A stretch of DNA of 33,872 nt from positions 1 to 33,872 of the forward strand of contig JAQXZD010000004.1 in assembly GCA_029227035.1 (NCBI GenBank), read 5' to 3'. The notes beneath the pieces are model-generated. The model was not told where the DNA came from. It saw nothing but the letters and a program-made list of their open reading frames with translations, and did no database searches. The position numbers were made by a program, and so were the translations under genes. Each line of letters begins with the position of its first letter. Positions within the stretch are counted from its first letter, which is position 1. This DNA is from Lachnospiraceae bacterium. GTDB lineage: Bacteria; Bacillota; Clostridia; Lachnospirales; Lachnospiraceae. This document shows, in pieces, positions 24,727-31,721 of this stretch.

Positions 24727-25287
24727 ATGGATAGGGATCTGAAATATCAAGTGATTCGCTCTCGCAGAAGAACTGTGGCGATTCAGATAAAACCGGATGG
24801 GGCAATCGTTGTAAGAGCACCGGAGAGATTGCCGGAAAAGGAAATACATAAGTTTGTGGAATCGAAACGGGAATGGATCTGTAAGCATCTGGAACGATTG
24901 CAGTCAGAGCCTGAATATGCGGATGAACCGGAAATGCTCACTACAGAGGACATTCGAAGACTGGCTGATGAGGCGAGTAAAGTGATACCGGAAAGGGTTA
25001 AGATTTATGCGCCGATGGTGGGAGTGACTTACGGAAGAATTACGATACGGAACCAGAGAACAAGGTGGGGAAGCTGCAGCAGTAAAGGAAATCTGAATTT
25101 CAACTGCCTGTTAATGCTTACGCCCCTTGAAGTAATTGACAGTGTGGTGGTACATGAACTTTGTCACCGAAAAGAGATGAATCATTCAAAAAGATTTTAT
25201 GAGGAAGTATATCGGGTGTATCCGGAATATGATAAGTGGCATGCCTGGTTAAGGGAACACGGGCAGGCGATTATGAGGAGAATGTAA
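24727..25287 (+). CDS. YgjP-like (DUF45/M48-type) metal-dependent hydrolase
   Basis: The 186-residue protein has the zinc-metallopeptidase-like motif HELCH at about residues 143-147, then MNHSKRFYEEV, which supplies the third ligand region. The strongly conserved RTRWGSCSSKGNLNFNCLLM is also present. The N-terminal half (RSRRRTVAIQIKPDGAIVVRAP) is typical of the YgjP/DUF45 family. Members are thought to be soluble metal hydrolases; the natural substrate is not known to me. GAAGGAAGAA precedes the ATG. The inverted repeat after the gene may end its transcript. Confidence 0.9.
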   Translation: MDRDLKYQVIRSRRRTVAIQIKPDGAIVVRAPERLPEKEIHKFVESKREWICKHLERLQSEPEYADEPEMLTTEDIRRLADEASKVIPERVKIYAPMVGVTYGRITIRNQRTRWGSCSSKGNLNFNCLLMLTPLEVIDSVVVHELCHRKEMNHSKRFYEEVYRVYPEYDKWHAWLREHGQAIMRRM

Positions 25288-25300
25288 GGAAAAGAAAGTG

Positions 25301-25329
25301 TTGACAAATTGTATACAACAATATATAAT
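25301..25329 (+). promoter_or_regulatory. Consensus promoter of the first tetR operon
   Basis: TTGACA (25301-25306), a 17-nt spacer and TATAAT (25324-25329): a perfect sigma-A consensus. The -10 box overlaps the left arm of an 18-bp inverted repeat. Confidence 0.93.
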
Positions 25330-25363
25330 CCGTTTATATAAATAGTTTATATAAACGGATTAT
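25325..25363. promoter_or_regulatory. Perfect inverted repeat, probable TetR operator and terminator
   Basis: ATAATCCGTTTATATAAA (25325-25342) is exactly repeated in reverse complement at 25346-25363 around a TAG centre. It overlaps the -10 box and start point, the expected place for an autoregulatory TetR site. The T-run at 25363-25367 means RNA reading through from the upstream gene would form a terminator-like hairpin. Confidence 0.85.
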
Positions 25364-25399
25364 TTTTGTTTGATAGGAAAGATGTATGGGGAGGAATAT

Positions 25400-25984
25400 A
25401 TGCCAAAACAAAGAATTACAAAGGAAATGGTAGTAGAGGCGGCCTTCGAACTGGCAAAAGAAGGTGGAATGGAGCATGTTCTGGTCAAAAACATTGCGGA
25501 AAAGCTGGGATGTTCTGTACAACCTATTTACAGCTATTGTTCAAACATGGAAGAATTAAAGAAGGATGTGCAGCAGTGTACCGCAGATTTTTTTCAGGAG
25601 TATGTAGCAGCACACATTGATAAGGAGGATTATTTTCATAGTATCGGAAAAGCCTATCTTGCTTTGTCAAAGGAAGAACCGAATTTGTTTGAACTGTATT
25701 TTTTACGGAAAAGGGCAGATTGTACAGCCAAATCTTTACAGGAACTCTATGAGCAGGAGTGTACTCCGGAAGTTGCAGATTTTCTGGCAGAGAAATTCAA
25801 CCTATCCGTAGAGGCAGCAAGAAAACTGCATCTGAATATGGTGATTTACAATACCGGAATCAGTACATTGATGATATCAAGTAACTTTGGGATTCCCATG
25901 GAGGAGCTGGATCGGCAATTGGTAGAGACTTATGAAATATTTTTACGGCAGGCATTAAAAGAGACGAATGAAAAAGGAGAATAG
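25400..25984 (+). CDS. TetR family transcriptional regulator (first locus)
   Basis: The 194-residue protein begins with a TetR helix-turn-helix (RITKEMVVEAAFELAKEG, then VKNIAEKLGCSVQPIYSYCSNMEELK), followed by an all-helical ligand domain of low conservation. I chose ATG 25400 because GGGGAGGAA lies just upstream; an in-frame ATG at 25385 and an ATT-region start at 25370 would use up that site. The palindrome over its promoter points to autorepression. It is followed by flavodoxin (3 nt gap), an FMN-binding protein and two membrane proteins in the same direction, so it probably controls that set. The ligand is unknown. Confidence 0.9.
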   Translation: MPKQRITKEMVVEAAFELAKEGGMEHVLVKNIAEKLGCSVQPIYSYCSNMEELKKDVQQCTADFFQEYVAAHIDKEDYFHSIGKAYLALSKEEPNLFELYFLRKRADCTAKSLQELYEQECTPEVADFLAEKFNLSVEAARKLHLNMVIYNTGISTLMISSNFGIPMEELDRQLVETYEIFLRQALKETNEKGE

Positions 25985-25987
25985 AAA

Positions 25988-26488
25988 ATGAAGAAATTAG
26001 TAGTATATCAAAGTTCTACAGGATTTACGGCAAAGTATGCAGGCTGGATTGCGGAAGCACTTTCGTGTGAGGCAAAGGAGTTAAAGAACATTTCGGCAAA
26101 AGAAGCGGAAGAATATGACAGTATTATTTATGGCGGCTGGATTATGGGAGGCATGATTACAGGGTTGGATAAAATGCAAAAAATGAATCCAAAGAAGATG
26201 GTGGTATTTGCCGTTGGAGCATCTACGGACAGTGAAGAGACAAGAAATAATATTATAGCACAAAATCATTTGGAGCAGATTCCGTTTTTCTATCTGGAAG
26301 GAGGAATTGCTTTTGAAAAGATGAGTTTTTTCCCAAAGATGATGCTCAAAATGATGGGGAAGTCTGTTGCAAAAAAGGAGAATAAGACCGAGCAGGAAAA
26401 AGAAATGGAGAAAATTTTTGCAGGTTCTTTCGACAATACGGATATCTCTAAGATTGAGCCATTGGTTGCATTGATGAAAGAAGCGTAA
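25988..26488 (+). CDS. Flavodoxin domain protein
   Basis: The 166-residue protein has the flavodoxin phosphate loop SSTGFTAKYA (residues 9-18) after the first beta strand and YDSIIYGGWIMGG at the second flavin-binding loop. It resembles the flavodoxin-like group that includes HemG-type proteins more than classic small flavodoxins. It would carry electrons through bound FMN in the cytoplasm. The start is preceded by AAAGGAGA, and the gene begins 3 nt after tetR. The next gene encodes an FMN-binding membrane-anchored protein, which suggests a shared redox job. Confidence 0.88.
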   Translation: MKKLVVYQSSTGFTAKYAGWIAEALSCEAKELKNISAKEAEEYDSIIYGGWIMGGMITGLDKMQKMNPKKMVVFAVGASTDSEETRNNIIAQNHLEQIPFFYLEGGIAFEKMSFFPKMMLKMMGKSVAKKENKTEQEKEMEKIFAGSFDNTDISKIEPLVALMKEA

Positions 26489-26501
26489 GAGGAAAATAAA
26501 T

Positions 26502-26897
26502 ATGAAAAAGAGTTTAAAAATAGTACTTATTGTTGTCGTGGTAATCGTAGCACTTGGTGCTGTGATGTTTGGATTTATGGGAAAAAAGTCGAAAGAAGCC
26601 TTGGATAAGCAGGTGAATGTTGAAATCGATATGGAAAAAGTTGCAGATGGTGTGTACCGGGGAAGCAGTGATGGAGGCATGGTGAAAGTGGAGGCAGAGG
26701 TTGAAGTAAAAGACCACAGAATTGTCAATATCAATTTGCTAAAACACGAGTGCGGAAAGGGAAAGCCGGCAGAGAGTATGATAGATGAGATGGTAAAAAA
26801 CAATACAGATGATGTGGATGCAGTGAGCGGTGCAACAGTTTCAAGCAGAACGATTCGAAATGCAGTAAATCAGGCACTTCAAAAAGGAGTAGAGTAG
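26502..26897 (+). CDS. Membrane-anchored FMN-binding domain protein
   Basis: The 131-residue protein has one N-terminal hydrophobic helix (about residues 6-25, KIVLIVVVVIVALGAVMF), then an FMN-binding domain (DGVYRGSSDGGMVKVEAEV) ending in SGATVSS at residues 109-115. The SGAT motif is the known context in which ApbE attaches FMN covalently to Thr or Ser in NqrC/RnfG-like domains. The topology suggests that the domain faces outside the membrane. No apbE gene lies in this window. It stands between flavodoxin and two membrane proteins, which fits an electron path across the membrane; that is inference. Confidence 0.9.
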   Translation: MKKSLKIVLIVVVVIVALGAVMFGFMGKKSKEALDKQVNVEIDMEKVADGVYRGSSDGGMVKVEAEVEVKDHRIVNINLLKHECGKGKPAESMIDEMVKNNTDDVDAVSGATVSSRTIRNAVNQALQKGVE

Positions 26898-27760
26898 TGA
26901 AAAACAAGAAGAAAATAGTAATGGTACTTTCCGTATTTATTATTATATTGTCAGCAATAGCGGCAATGATAGGGATCTTTAGCAATCAGATAAAAGAATA
27001 TGCTGATGTTACAACGTCTTTTGGCGAAACAATTCAATTATACAACAAAGGACTGTATGCCAGAGATTCCATCTCTACGGCTTCACAGGCAATTGCACAG
27101 GATGTGGTAACATTGGTTGTTGCAATTCCTCTTCTGATTATTTCCTTGTACCTGGTAAAAAAGAAAAGCAAAAAAGGACTTTTTCTTCTTACCGGTACCG
27201 TAGGTTACTTTTTATATACCTATACATCCTATGCATTTCTTGTGGTATTTAATGCCCTTTATTTAGTGTACGTTGTACTCATGATCTTGAGTTTTTACTC
27301 ATTTATTTTGTGTCTTATGGAATTGAATCAATTTGAGATTAGAGAAATGGTTTCAGACAGTTTTCCGAGAAAGACATTAAGTGTATTCTTTTTTGCGGTT
27401 GGAATTATGCTTATGGGGATGTGGCTTGGCAGGATTCTTCCAGCATTGATGAATGGCAGTGCGCCTGTAGGTCTGGAACATTATTCCACACTTGGAATTC
27501 AGACGCTTGATCTGGGATGGGTAGTTCCTGCAAGTATTGTGACAGCTTATTTACTCAGAAAAGAGAATAAGTGGGGGTATCTGCTTGCAATTGTATTTGT
27601 AATAAAAATGATTACAATGACAGCGGCAGTAAGTGCGATGATTGTATTTATGCAGATAAACGGTGTGGCCGTAAGCGTAATGGAGAAAATATTGTTCCCG
27701 GTATTACTGCTTATTTCCATCTACTTTATGGCTATCATGTGGAGAAAACTGAAAGCATAA
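26897..27760 (+). CDS. Multi-pass membrane protein, paralog A, function unknown
   Basis: I do not recognise a named family. The 287-residue protein has about seven hydrophobic segments. A first helix (residues 7-27) is followed by a hydrophilic loop of about 40 residues holding FGETIQLYNKGLYARDS, then six more segments. The start is GTG 26897, sharing one base with the stop of the FMN protein, with AAGGAG 7 nt upstream. The next gene is a clear paralog: both share GIFS, a (Y/F)G-T-(I/V) stretch, G(L/I)YA-DS, LVYVVL and T--LD-G---P at matching places. Loop histidines or cysteines that would bind haem are not evident. Confidence 0.85.
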   Translation: MKNKKKIVMVLSVFIIILSAIAAMIGIFSNQIKEYADVTTSFGETIQLYNKGLYARDSISTASQAIAQDVVTLVVAIPLLIISLYLVKKKSKKGLFLLTGTVGYFLYTYTSYAFLVVFNALYLVYVVLMILSFYSFILCLMELNQFEIREMVSDSFPRKTLSVFFFAVGIMLMGMWLGRILPALMNGSAPVGLEHYSTLGIQTLDLGWVVPASIVTAYLLRKENKWGYLLAIVFVIKMITMTAAVSAMIVFMQINGVAVSVMEKILFPVLLLISIYFMAIMWRKLKA

Positions 27761-27787
27761 AAAGTTGATACGAAAGAGGAAAATAAA

Positions 27788-28630
27788 ATGAAAAGGAACA
27801 AAGATATTCTGGCAGTCATTACAATATTGTGCATGTGCATAACGTCAATTACCGGAATTTTCTCCATGAATTTCGAACATGCACATGACTTTGTAAATCA
27901 ATACGGGCATACGGTAAAGATTTTCGGTTATGGAATTTATGCAAATGACAGCTATTTTAAAGCTCCGATTTCCATAGGAACTGATTTTTGTATTTTATTC
28001 GTGTTGGTTCCATTATTTTTATACACATATGTACAGTATCGGAAAAAGGGAGATGTGATTTCCGAAATAAAGTTGATTTCCGTGTATGCTGTTGCATTTT
28101 ATTATGGGGCCAGCATTGCCTTTGGTGTTACGTATAATCAGATTTTTCTGGTATATGTAGTTCTGTTTACCTGTTCCTTATTCGGAATGTTTGTACATAT
28201 CAAAAGGGTGCGTATACAGCAGAAAATAACCGTTACAAGGGGGTTAAGTGTATTCCTTATTGTAGCAGGAATTGCATTAATTGTGGCATGGATGCCGGAT
28301 ATCATTTCCTCGTTGATAACGGGAGAAACGCTCCCATTAATTGGTGTATATACAACAGAGATTACATATGTACTTGATATGGGAATTATCAGTCCCCTGT
28401 GTTTTGTGTGTTTGTATTTGTTGAAGAAGAAAGAGGGGCTTGGTGTGGTACTGTTATCGATATTGTTGAAATTGTGTATCATTGTGGGAATTATGGTGAT
28501 TCCACAGACAGTGTGCCAGGTACTTTCCGGGATAGAGATGGAACTTCCGGTGCTTGCCACAAAGGTGTTGTCTTTTGTAGCATTGGGAGGATTTGCTCTA
28601 TACTTCAATAAGAAAATGTATCAAGAATAA
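27788..28630 (+). CDS. Multi-pass membrane protein, paralog B, function unknown
   Basis: The 280-residue protein is a divergent tandem copy of the gene before it. It has the same plan: first helix, a loop with YGHTVKIFGYGIYANDS, further helices with IFLVYVVL, and a late YVLDMGIISPLCFVCLYLLKKK. GAGGAAAATAAA precedes the ATG, the same ribosome-site style as the FMN gene. Its loop contains several His (FEHAHDF) that paralog A lacks. It is the last gene of the first tetR operon; the palindrome just downstream may end the transcript. Confidence 0.85.
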   Translation: MKRNKDILAVITILCMCITSITGIFSMNFEHAHDFVNQYGHTVKIFGYGIYANDSYFKAPISIGTDFCILFVLVPLFLYTYVQYRKKGDVISEIKLISVYAVAFYYGASIAFGVTYNQIFLVYVVLFTCSLFGMFVHIKRVRIQQKITVTRGLSVFLIVAGIALIVAWMPDIISSLITGETLPLIGVYTTEITYVLDMGIISPLCFVCLYLLKKKEGLGVVLLSILLKLCIIVGIMVIPQTVCQVLSGIEMELPVLATKVLSFVALGGFALYFNKKMYQE

Positions 28631-28638
28631 ATTTTTTG

Positions 28639-28668
28639 TTGACAAAGCGAACGGTTGATAGCTATAAT
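28639..28668 (+). promoter_or_regulatory. Promoter of the second tetR locus
   Basis: TTGACA (28639-28644) and TATAAT (28663-28668), both perfect, separated by 18 nt. The spacer is one arm of an inverted repeat and the -10 box lies in its centre. Confidence 0.92.
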
Positions 28669-28690
28669 GAGGCTATCAACCGTTCGCTTT
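28644..28690. promoter_or_regulatory. Perfect inverted repeat, probable TetR operator and terminator (second locus)
   Basis: The arms at 28644-28662 and 28672-28690 are exact reverse complements over 19 bp (core AAGCGAACGGTTGATAGC), with a 9-bp centre that holds the -10 box. Seven T residues (28688-28694) follow, so RNA from the upstream operon would form a strong terminator hairpin. RNA started at this promoter would contain only the right arm. Confidence 0.88.
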
Positions 28691-28706
28691 TTTTAGGGAG
28701 GCTTAT

Positions 28707-29315
28707 ATGACAACGAAGGAAAAAATTGTAACGGAAGCCCTTGAATTATTTTCCGTTCATGGATTTGAAGGTGTTTCCATGAGAGATATCGGTGCAGCAG
28801 TTGGAATCAGAGAAAGCTCTATCTATAAGCATTATTCAGGAAAACAGGCAATACTGGATGCTATTGTGGCAAAGGCTATGGAGGAAATAGACCAGTTGCT
28901 TGTAAAATTGGATGTGCCTGATTCAAAGCAAGATGCATCGGTTGCCAGGTATACAGAGATGAAATTTGAAGATATTGCTGAGCTTTGTTCCAAGATGATA
29001 TTGGTCCAAATGGATAATGACATCATTCGCAAATTCCGTCAACTGGTAACAATAGAACAATATCGGAATGAAGAACTTCGAAGAATATACATTGAAATGT
29101 TTATGGAACGTCAGCTTCTGTATAATGAAAAGGTGTTTGATTATCTTTTGAAAATCGGTGTGTTAAAGGGGAATTCCCCAAGAATGATGGCATTGGAATT
29201 TTTTGCACCGTTTTTCTTATTACAATACAGATATGATACAGACAGGGAAGTGCTTGCAGCGAATCTGAAAGAACATGCTGTGACATTTATCAAAGAGCAT
29301 TTGAAGGAGGATTAG
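28707..29315 (+). CDS. TetR family transcriptional regulator (second locus)
   Basis: The 202-residue protein has a classic TetR DNA-binding domain (TTKEKIVTEALELFSVHG, then MRDIGAAVGIRESSIYKHYSGKQAILDAI), stronger in match than the first tetR. The C-terminal domain is helical and unassigned. AGGGAGG lies just before the ATG. The long inverted repeat at its promoter suggests that it represses itself and perhaps the genes that follow. The stop is 3 nt before the EFR1 ferredoxin gene, so these two are cotranscribed. Confidence 0.93.
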   Translation: MTTKEKIVTEALELFSVHGFEGVSMRDIGAAVGIRESSIYKHYSGKQAILDAIVAKAMEEIDQLLVKLDVPDSKQDASVARYTEMKFEDIAELCSKMILVQMDNDIIRKFRQLVTIEQYRNEELRRIYIEMFMERQLLYNEKVFDYLLKIGVLKGNSPRMMALEFFAPFFLLQYRYDTDREVLAANLKEHAVTFIKEHLKED

Positions 29316-29318
29316 AAG

Positions 29319-30086
29319 ATGGTTTTATATTTTTCGGGAACGGGAAATTCTTTCTATATCGCAAAAAAAATAGCAGAGGCATTAGAGGATAGAATGGTAT
29401 CTATTGCGGAGCTGGTATGTGCAAATCAGTATCATCTTACTTTGGCGAAAGAGGAAAAGATTGGTTTTGTATATCCGGTGATTGCCTGTGCACCGCCGGA
29501 TGTGGTAACTGATTTTATAAAGAAAGTAACCTTTGAGGGGTATAAGGATAACTACATATATTCTGTTTTTAACTGTGCCGGTTCCCCGGAATACACATCC
29601 CGTATCATGAAAGAGACGGGAGAAAAGGCAGGATTAAAGATAAGTGGATTTTTTGATATATTGATGCCGGGTAATTATATTACGCAAAAGAAACATTTAC
29701 CGGAAGAAAAGGTAAAAGAATATCTGGAGAACTGTGATGGGAAAATTGCTGAGATTGTTGCAGATGTAAAAAATCAGGTATCAAACTATAAAAAGGAAAA
29801 ACATTCGTTTCTAATGTCGTATGGTTTACACAAGCTTGCTGTATTGGAAAAGACAGAGAAGTTTGTATTTGGAGAAGAATGCGTAAAATGTGGTAAGTGT
29901 GTTGATATTTGTTCCATGCAGGCCATTACCATGGGAACAGATAAGCCAATACGTGATGTGAAAAAATGTGCCTTTTGTCTGGGATGTGTTAACGTATGCC
30001 CAACACACGCATTGCAGGTGGGTAAAAAGACTCAGGGGAATCCACAGTACATAAATCCCAATTACAATGGTAAGGCGAGAGATTAG
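29319..30086 (+). CDS. EFR1-type protein: flavodoxin-like domain plus two 4Fe-4S clusters
   Basis: The 255-residue protein joins an N-terminal flavodoxin-like domain (LYFSGTGNSFYIAKKIAEAL) to a C-terminal bacterial ferredoxin with CVKCGKCVDIC and CAFCLGCVNVCPTHAL. This is the plan of EFR1 family ferrodoxins, common in anaerobic Clostridia and thought to move electrons between flavin and iron-sulphur carriers. AAGGAGG lies 8 nt before the ATG. It directly follows tetR and precedes a decayed CPBP gene. The redox partner is unknown. Confidence 0.93.
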   Translation: MVLYFSGTGNSFYIAKKIAEALEDRMVSIAELVCANQYHLTLAKEEKIGFVYPVIACAPPDVVTDFIKKVTFEGYKDNYIYSVFNCAGSPEYTSRIMKETGEKAGLKISGFFDILMPGNYITQKKHLPEEKVKEYLENCDGKIAEIVADVKNQVSNYKKEKHSFLMSYGLHKLAVLEKTEKFVFGEECVKCGKCVDICSMQAITMGTDKPIRDVKKCAFCLGCVNVCPTHALQVGKKTQGNPQYINPNYNGKARD

Positions 30087-30102
30087 GGTGAAAAATAAAG
30101 GC

Positions 30103-30765
30103 ATGGAAACGAATATGAAGAATAAAATTGTGTGGTTTTTAGGAATTACATTTATACTTCCTTTGATATGTGGTATGGTAATGAGCGTTTGTACAACATT
30201 TCAGACGGGAATTCCGAACTTGATATTATTCGCAATAGAAGGAGCGTCCCCTACGATTGCAGCGATAGTTGTTCAGGGAAAAGAAAGGCATGAGGGAGTG
30301 AGAACTTTTTTATCAGATAAGTTTTTAAAGCAATTTTCAGTCAAGTATAGTCTGATGGGATTTTTTATTCCGGCAATCGTATTAACGTTGGGAAAAGTAC
30401 TTAGTTATGCTATTATGGATGTAAATGAGTTTGTTTCGCCGATTAGTGCAAAGAAAATACTTATCATTTCATGGGCATTATGACATTATCATTTTGTTAT
30501 TTTCGGAACAATGGATATTTCTTATTTTGCATTTCTATTTGGATGTATTGTGGAAAGCTATGGATATTATCTGATTACGAAAGCGGCTAAGGGAAATGTG
30601 GTGCCTGCCTGCATCTGGCATTTTTCGGGGAATCTGTTTTTTAATTTGTACCGTATTAATCCGGAGTGGAATGGTGGAAGTATGATACCATATTGGATTG
30701 TAAATGGTATATATCTTATGTATTTTTTGGCGTTTATTTTATATCAAAGAACGGAAAAGGAATAG
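30103..30765 (+). pseudogene. Decayed CPBP family intramembrane protease
   Basis: One frame runs from about 30103 to 30765 but is cut by TGA at 30481-30483. Across that codon the sequence reads ISWAL-stop-HYHFVIFG, where the family normally has WALWH, so a TGG to TGA change is the simplest cause. The segment that should come before, with the catalytic EE--WRG motif, is also missing; LLAYAIMDVNEF-type helix sequence runs almost straight into ISWAL. The end keeps the third motif (CIWHFSGNLFFNL). The gene therefore seems both deleted and interrupted. The start is uncertain (30103 or 30115), with no good ribosome site. Confidence 0.8.
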
Positions 30766-30775
30766 GAGAATCCAA

Positions 30776-31225
30776 GTGATATTAAAACTGAATCAGAATG
30801 GACAAATCAAAGAAGCGGAAGTAATGATCACCTATGCACAGATGAACGAAGAGGTACAAAAAGTGGCATCTTTCGTGCGTACTGTAGGGACAACCATACG
30901 ATGCAAATCAGATGGGAAAGAAATGTATATTGCTGCCGCAGACATATATTATTTCGAAAGCGTGGATAAAAAGAGCTTTGTATACGGTGAAAAAGATGTG
31001 TATCAGACAGAACTCAGGCTGTATGAGCTGGAAGAGCAGTTGGGAAGTATGGGATTTGTAAGAATCAATAAGGCCTGCATATTGAATCTTGAGGTTCTGC
31101 ACAGTATCAGACCGCTGCCCAGCAGCAGACTGGAGGCAACTTTGAAAAACGGTGAGAAGCTGTTTGTCAGCAGAAAGTATCTGGGAGCAATTAAAAGTAT
31201 CTTGCAAAGGGGAAGTGAATTATGA
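30776..31225 (+). CDS. LytTR family DNA-binding regulator
   Basis: The 149-residue protein has a short N-terminal region and a LytTR domain: IRCKSDGKEMYIAAADIYYFESVDKKSF, then FVRINKACILNLEVLHSI and LFVSRKYLGAIKSIL. Such stand-alone LytTR proteins bind DNA without a receiver domain. I chose GTG 30776 because AGGAGA lies 6 nt upstream and the product then has the usual length; an ATG at 30704 would overlap the CPBP remnant. The stop overlaps the start of a DUF3021 gene (ATGA). LytTR-DUF3021 pairs are common in Firmicutes, where the membrane partner probably modulates the regulator. Confidence 0.92.
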   Translation: MILKLNQNGQIKEAEVMITYAQMNEEVQKVASFVRTVGTTIRCKSDGKEMYIAAADIYYFESVDKKSFVYGEKDVYQTELRLYELEEQLGSMGFVRINKACILNLEVLHSIRPLPSSRLEATLKNGEKLFVSRKYLGAIKSILQRGSEL

Positions 31226-31614
31226 AGAAATTTGTGTTACATGTCATGGCAACAACAGGAATTACGGAGATCGTATTATCGGTAGTTGCCTTATGCTTCA
31301 AAGCATCCTGGCTTAGAATTGACGGGGTATTTCAGTCCTTATTGGTCAATGTAGCAATGCATATGGGGATTTTATTGTTGTCGAAGGTGGAATACCGTTA
31401 TCCTGTCGTGGAGGCAATCCTTAAGGTGGGATGTACCTTGCTCATTGTATTGGCCGGGGGATGGCTTTTTGACTGGTACGCGTATATGCCGATATGGTGT
31501 CTTGTCCTAATGACAGTCATTGTGTATGTGCTGGGTGTGGCGCTTGGCGTAATTTCCATGTTGGAAGAAGTAAAGTCCATTAATGCTTTGCTGGAAAAGA
31601 GGGATGCACTTTAG
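31222..31614 (+). CDS. DUF3021 family membrane protein
   Basis: This is a 130-residue protein with four hydrophobic segments (about residues 8-27, 38-55, 65-85 and 92-113) and a short charged C-terminal tail (LEEVKSINALLEKRD). The plan and its place right after a LytTR gene match DUF3021. In known pairs the membrane protein is thought to restrain the LytTR partner; this is family knowledge, not visible here. It overlaps the LytTR gene by four bases, so the two are translated together. Confidence 0.88.
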   Translation: MKKFVLHVMATTGITEIVLSVVALCFKASWLRIDGVFQSLLVNVAMHMGILLLSKVEYRYPVVEAILKVGCTLLIVLAGGWLFDWYAYMPIWCLVLMTVIVYVLGVALGVISMLEEVKSINALLEKRDAL

Positions 31615-31646
31615 TATTCGATTTTTGCATCTTGGTAGTCCTGTTA

Positions 31647-31674
31647 TTGTGAAAAAATGTAATTTTACTATAAT
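31647..31674 (+). promoter_or_regulatory. Probable promoter of the ABC transporter genes
   Basis: TTGTGA (31647-31652), a 16-nt spacer and a perfect TATAAT (31669-31674), 48 nt before the ATPase start. It could be a target of the LytTR protein encoded just upstream. Confidence 0.6.
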
Positions 31675-31721
31675 GATAACCGTAAACAATTCGGATATAT
31701 GCTTGAAAGAGAGAGGTTATT

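Noticed and set aside
30481..30483. In-frame TGA in the CPBP gene considered as selenocysteine or as TGA-coded tryptophan
   Set aside because: Several other genes in the window use TGA as a normal stop and TGG for Trp. No SECIS-like hairpin is evident right after the codon, and the gene also lacks its catalytic segment, so decay is simpler.
31615..31721. LytTR binding repeats before the ABC ATPase gene
   Set aside because: I could not find two clear copies of a LytTR-like 9-mer at the expected spacing; only the promoter boxes are convincing.
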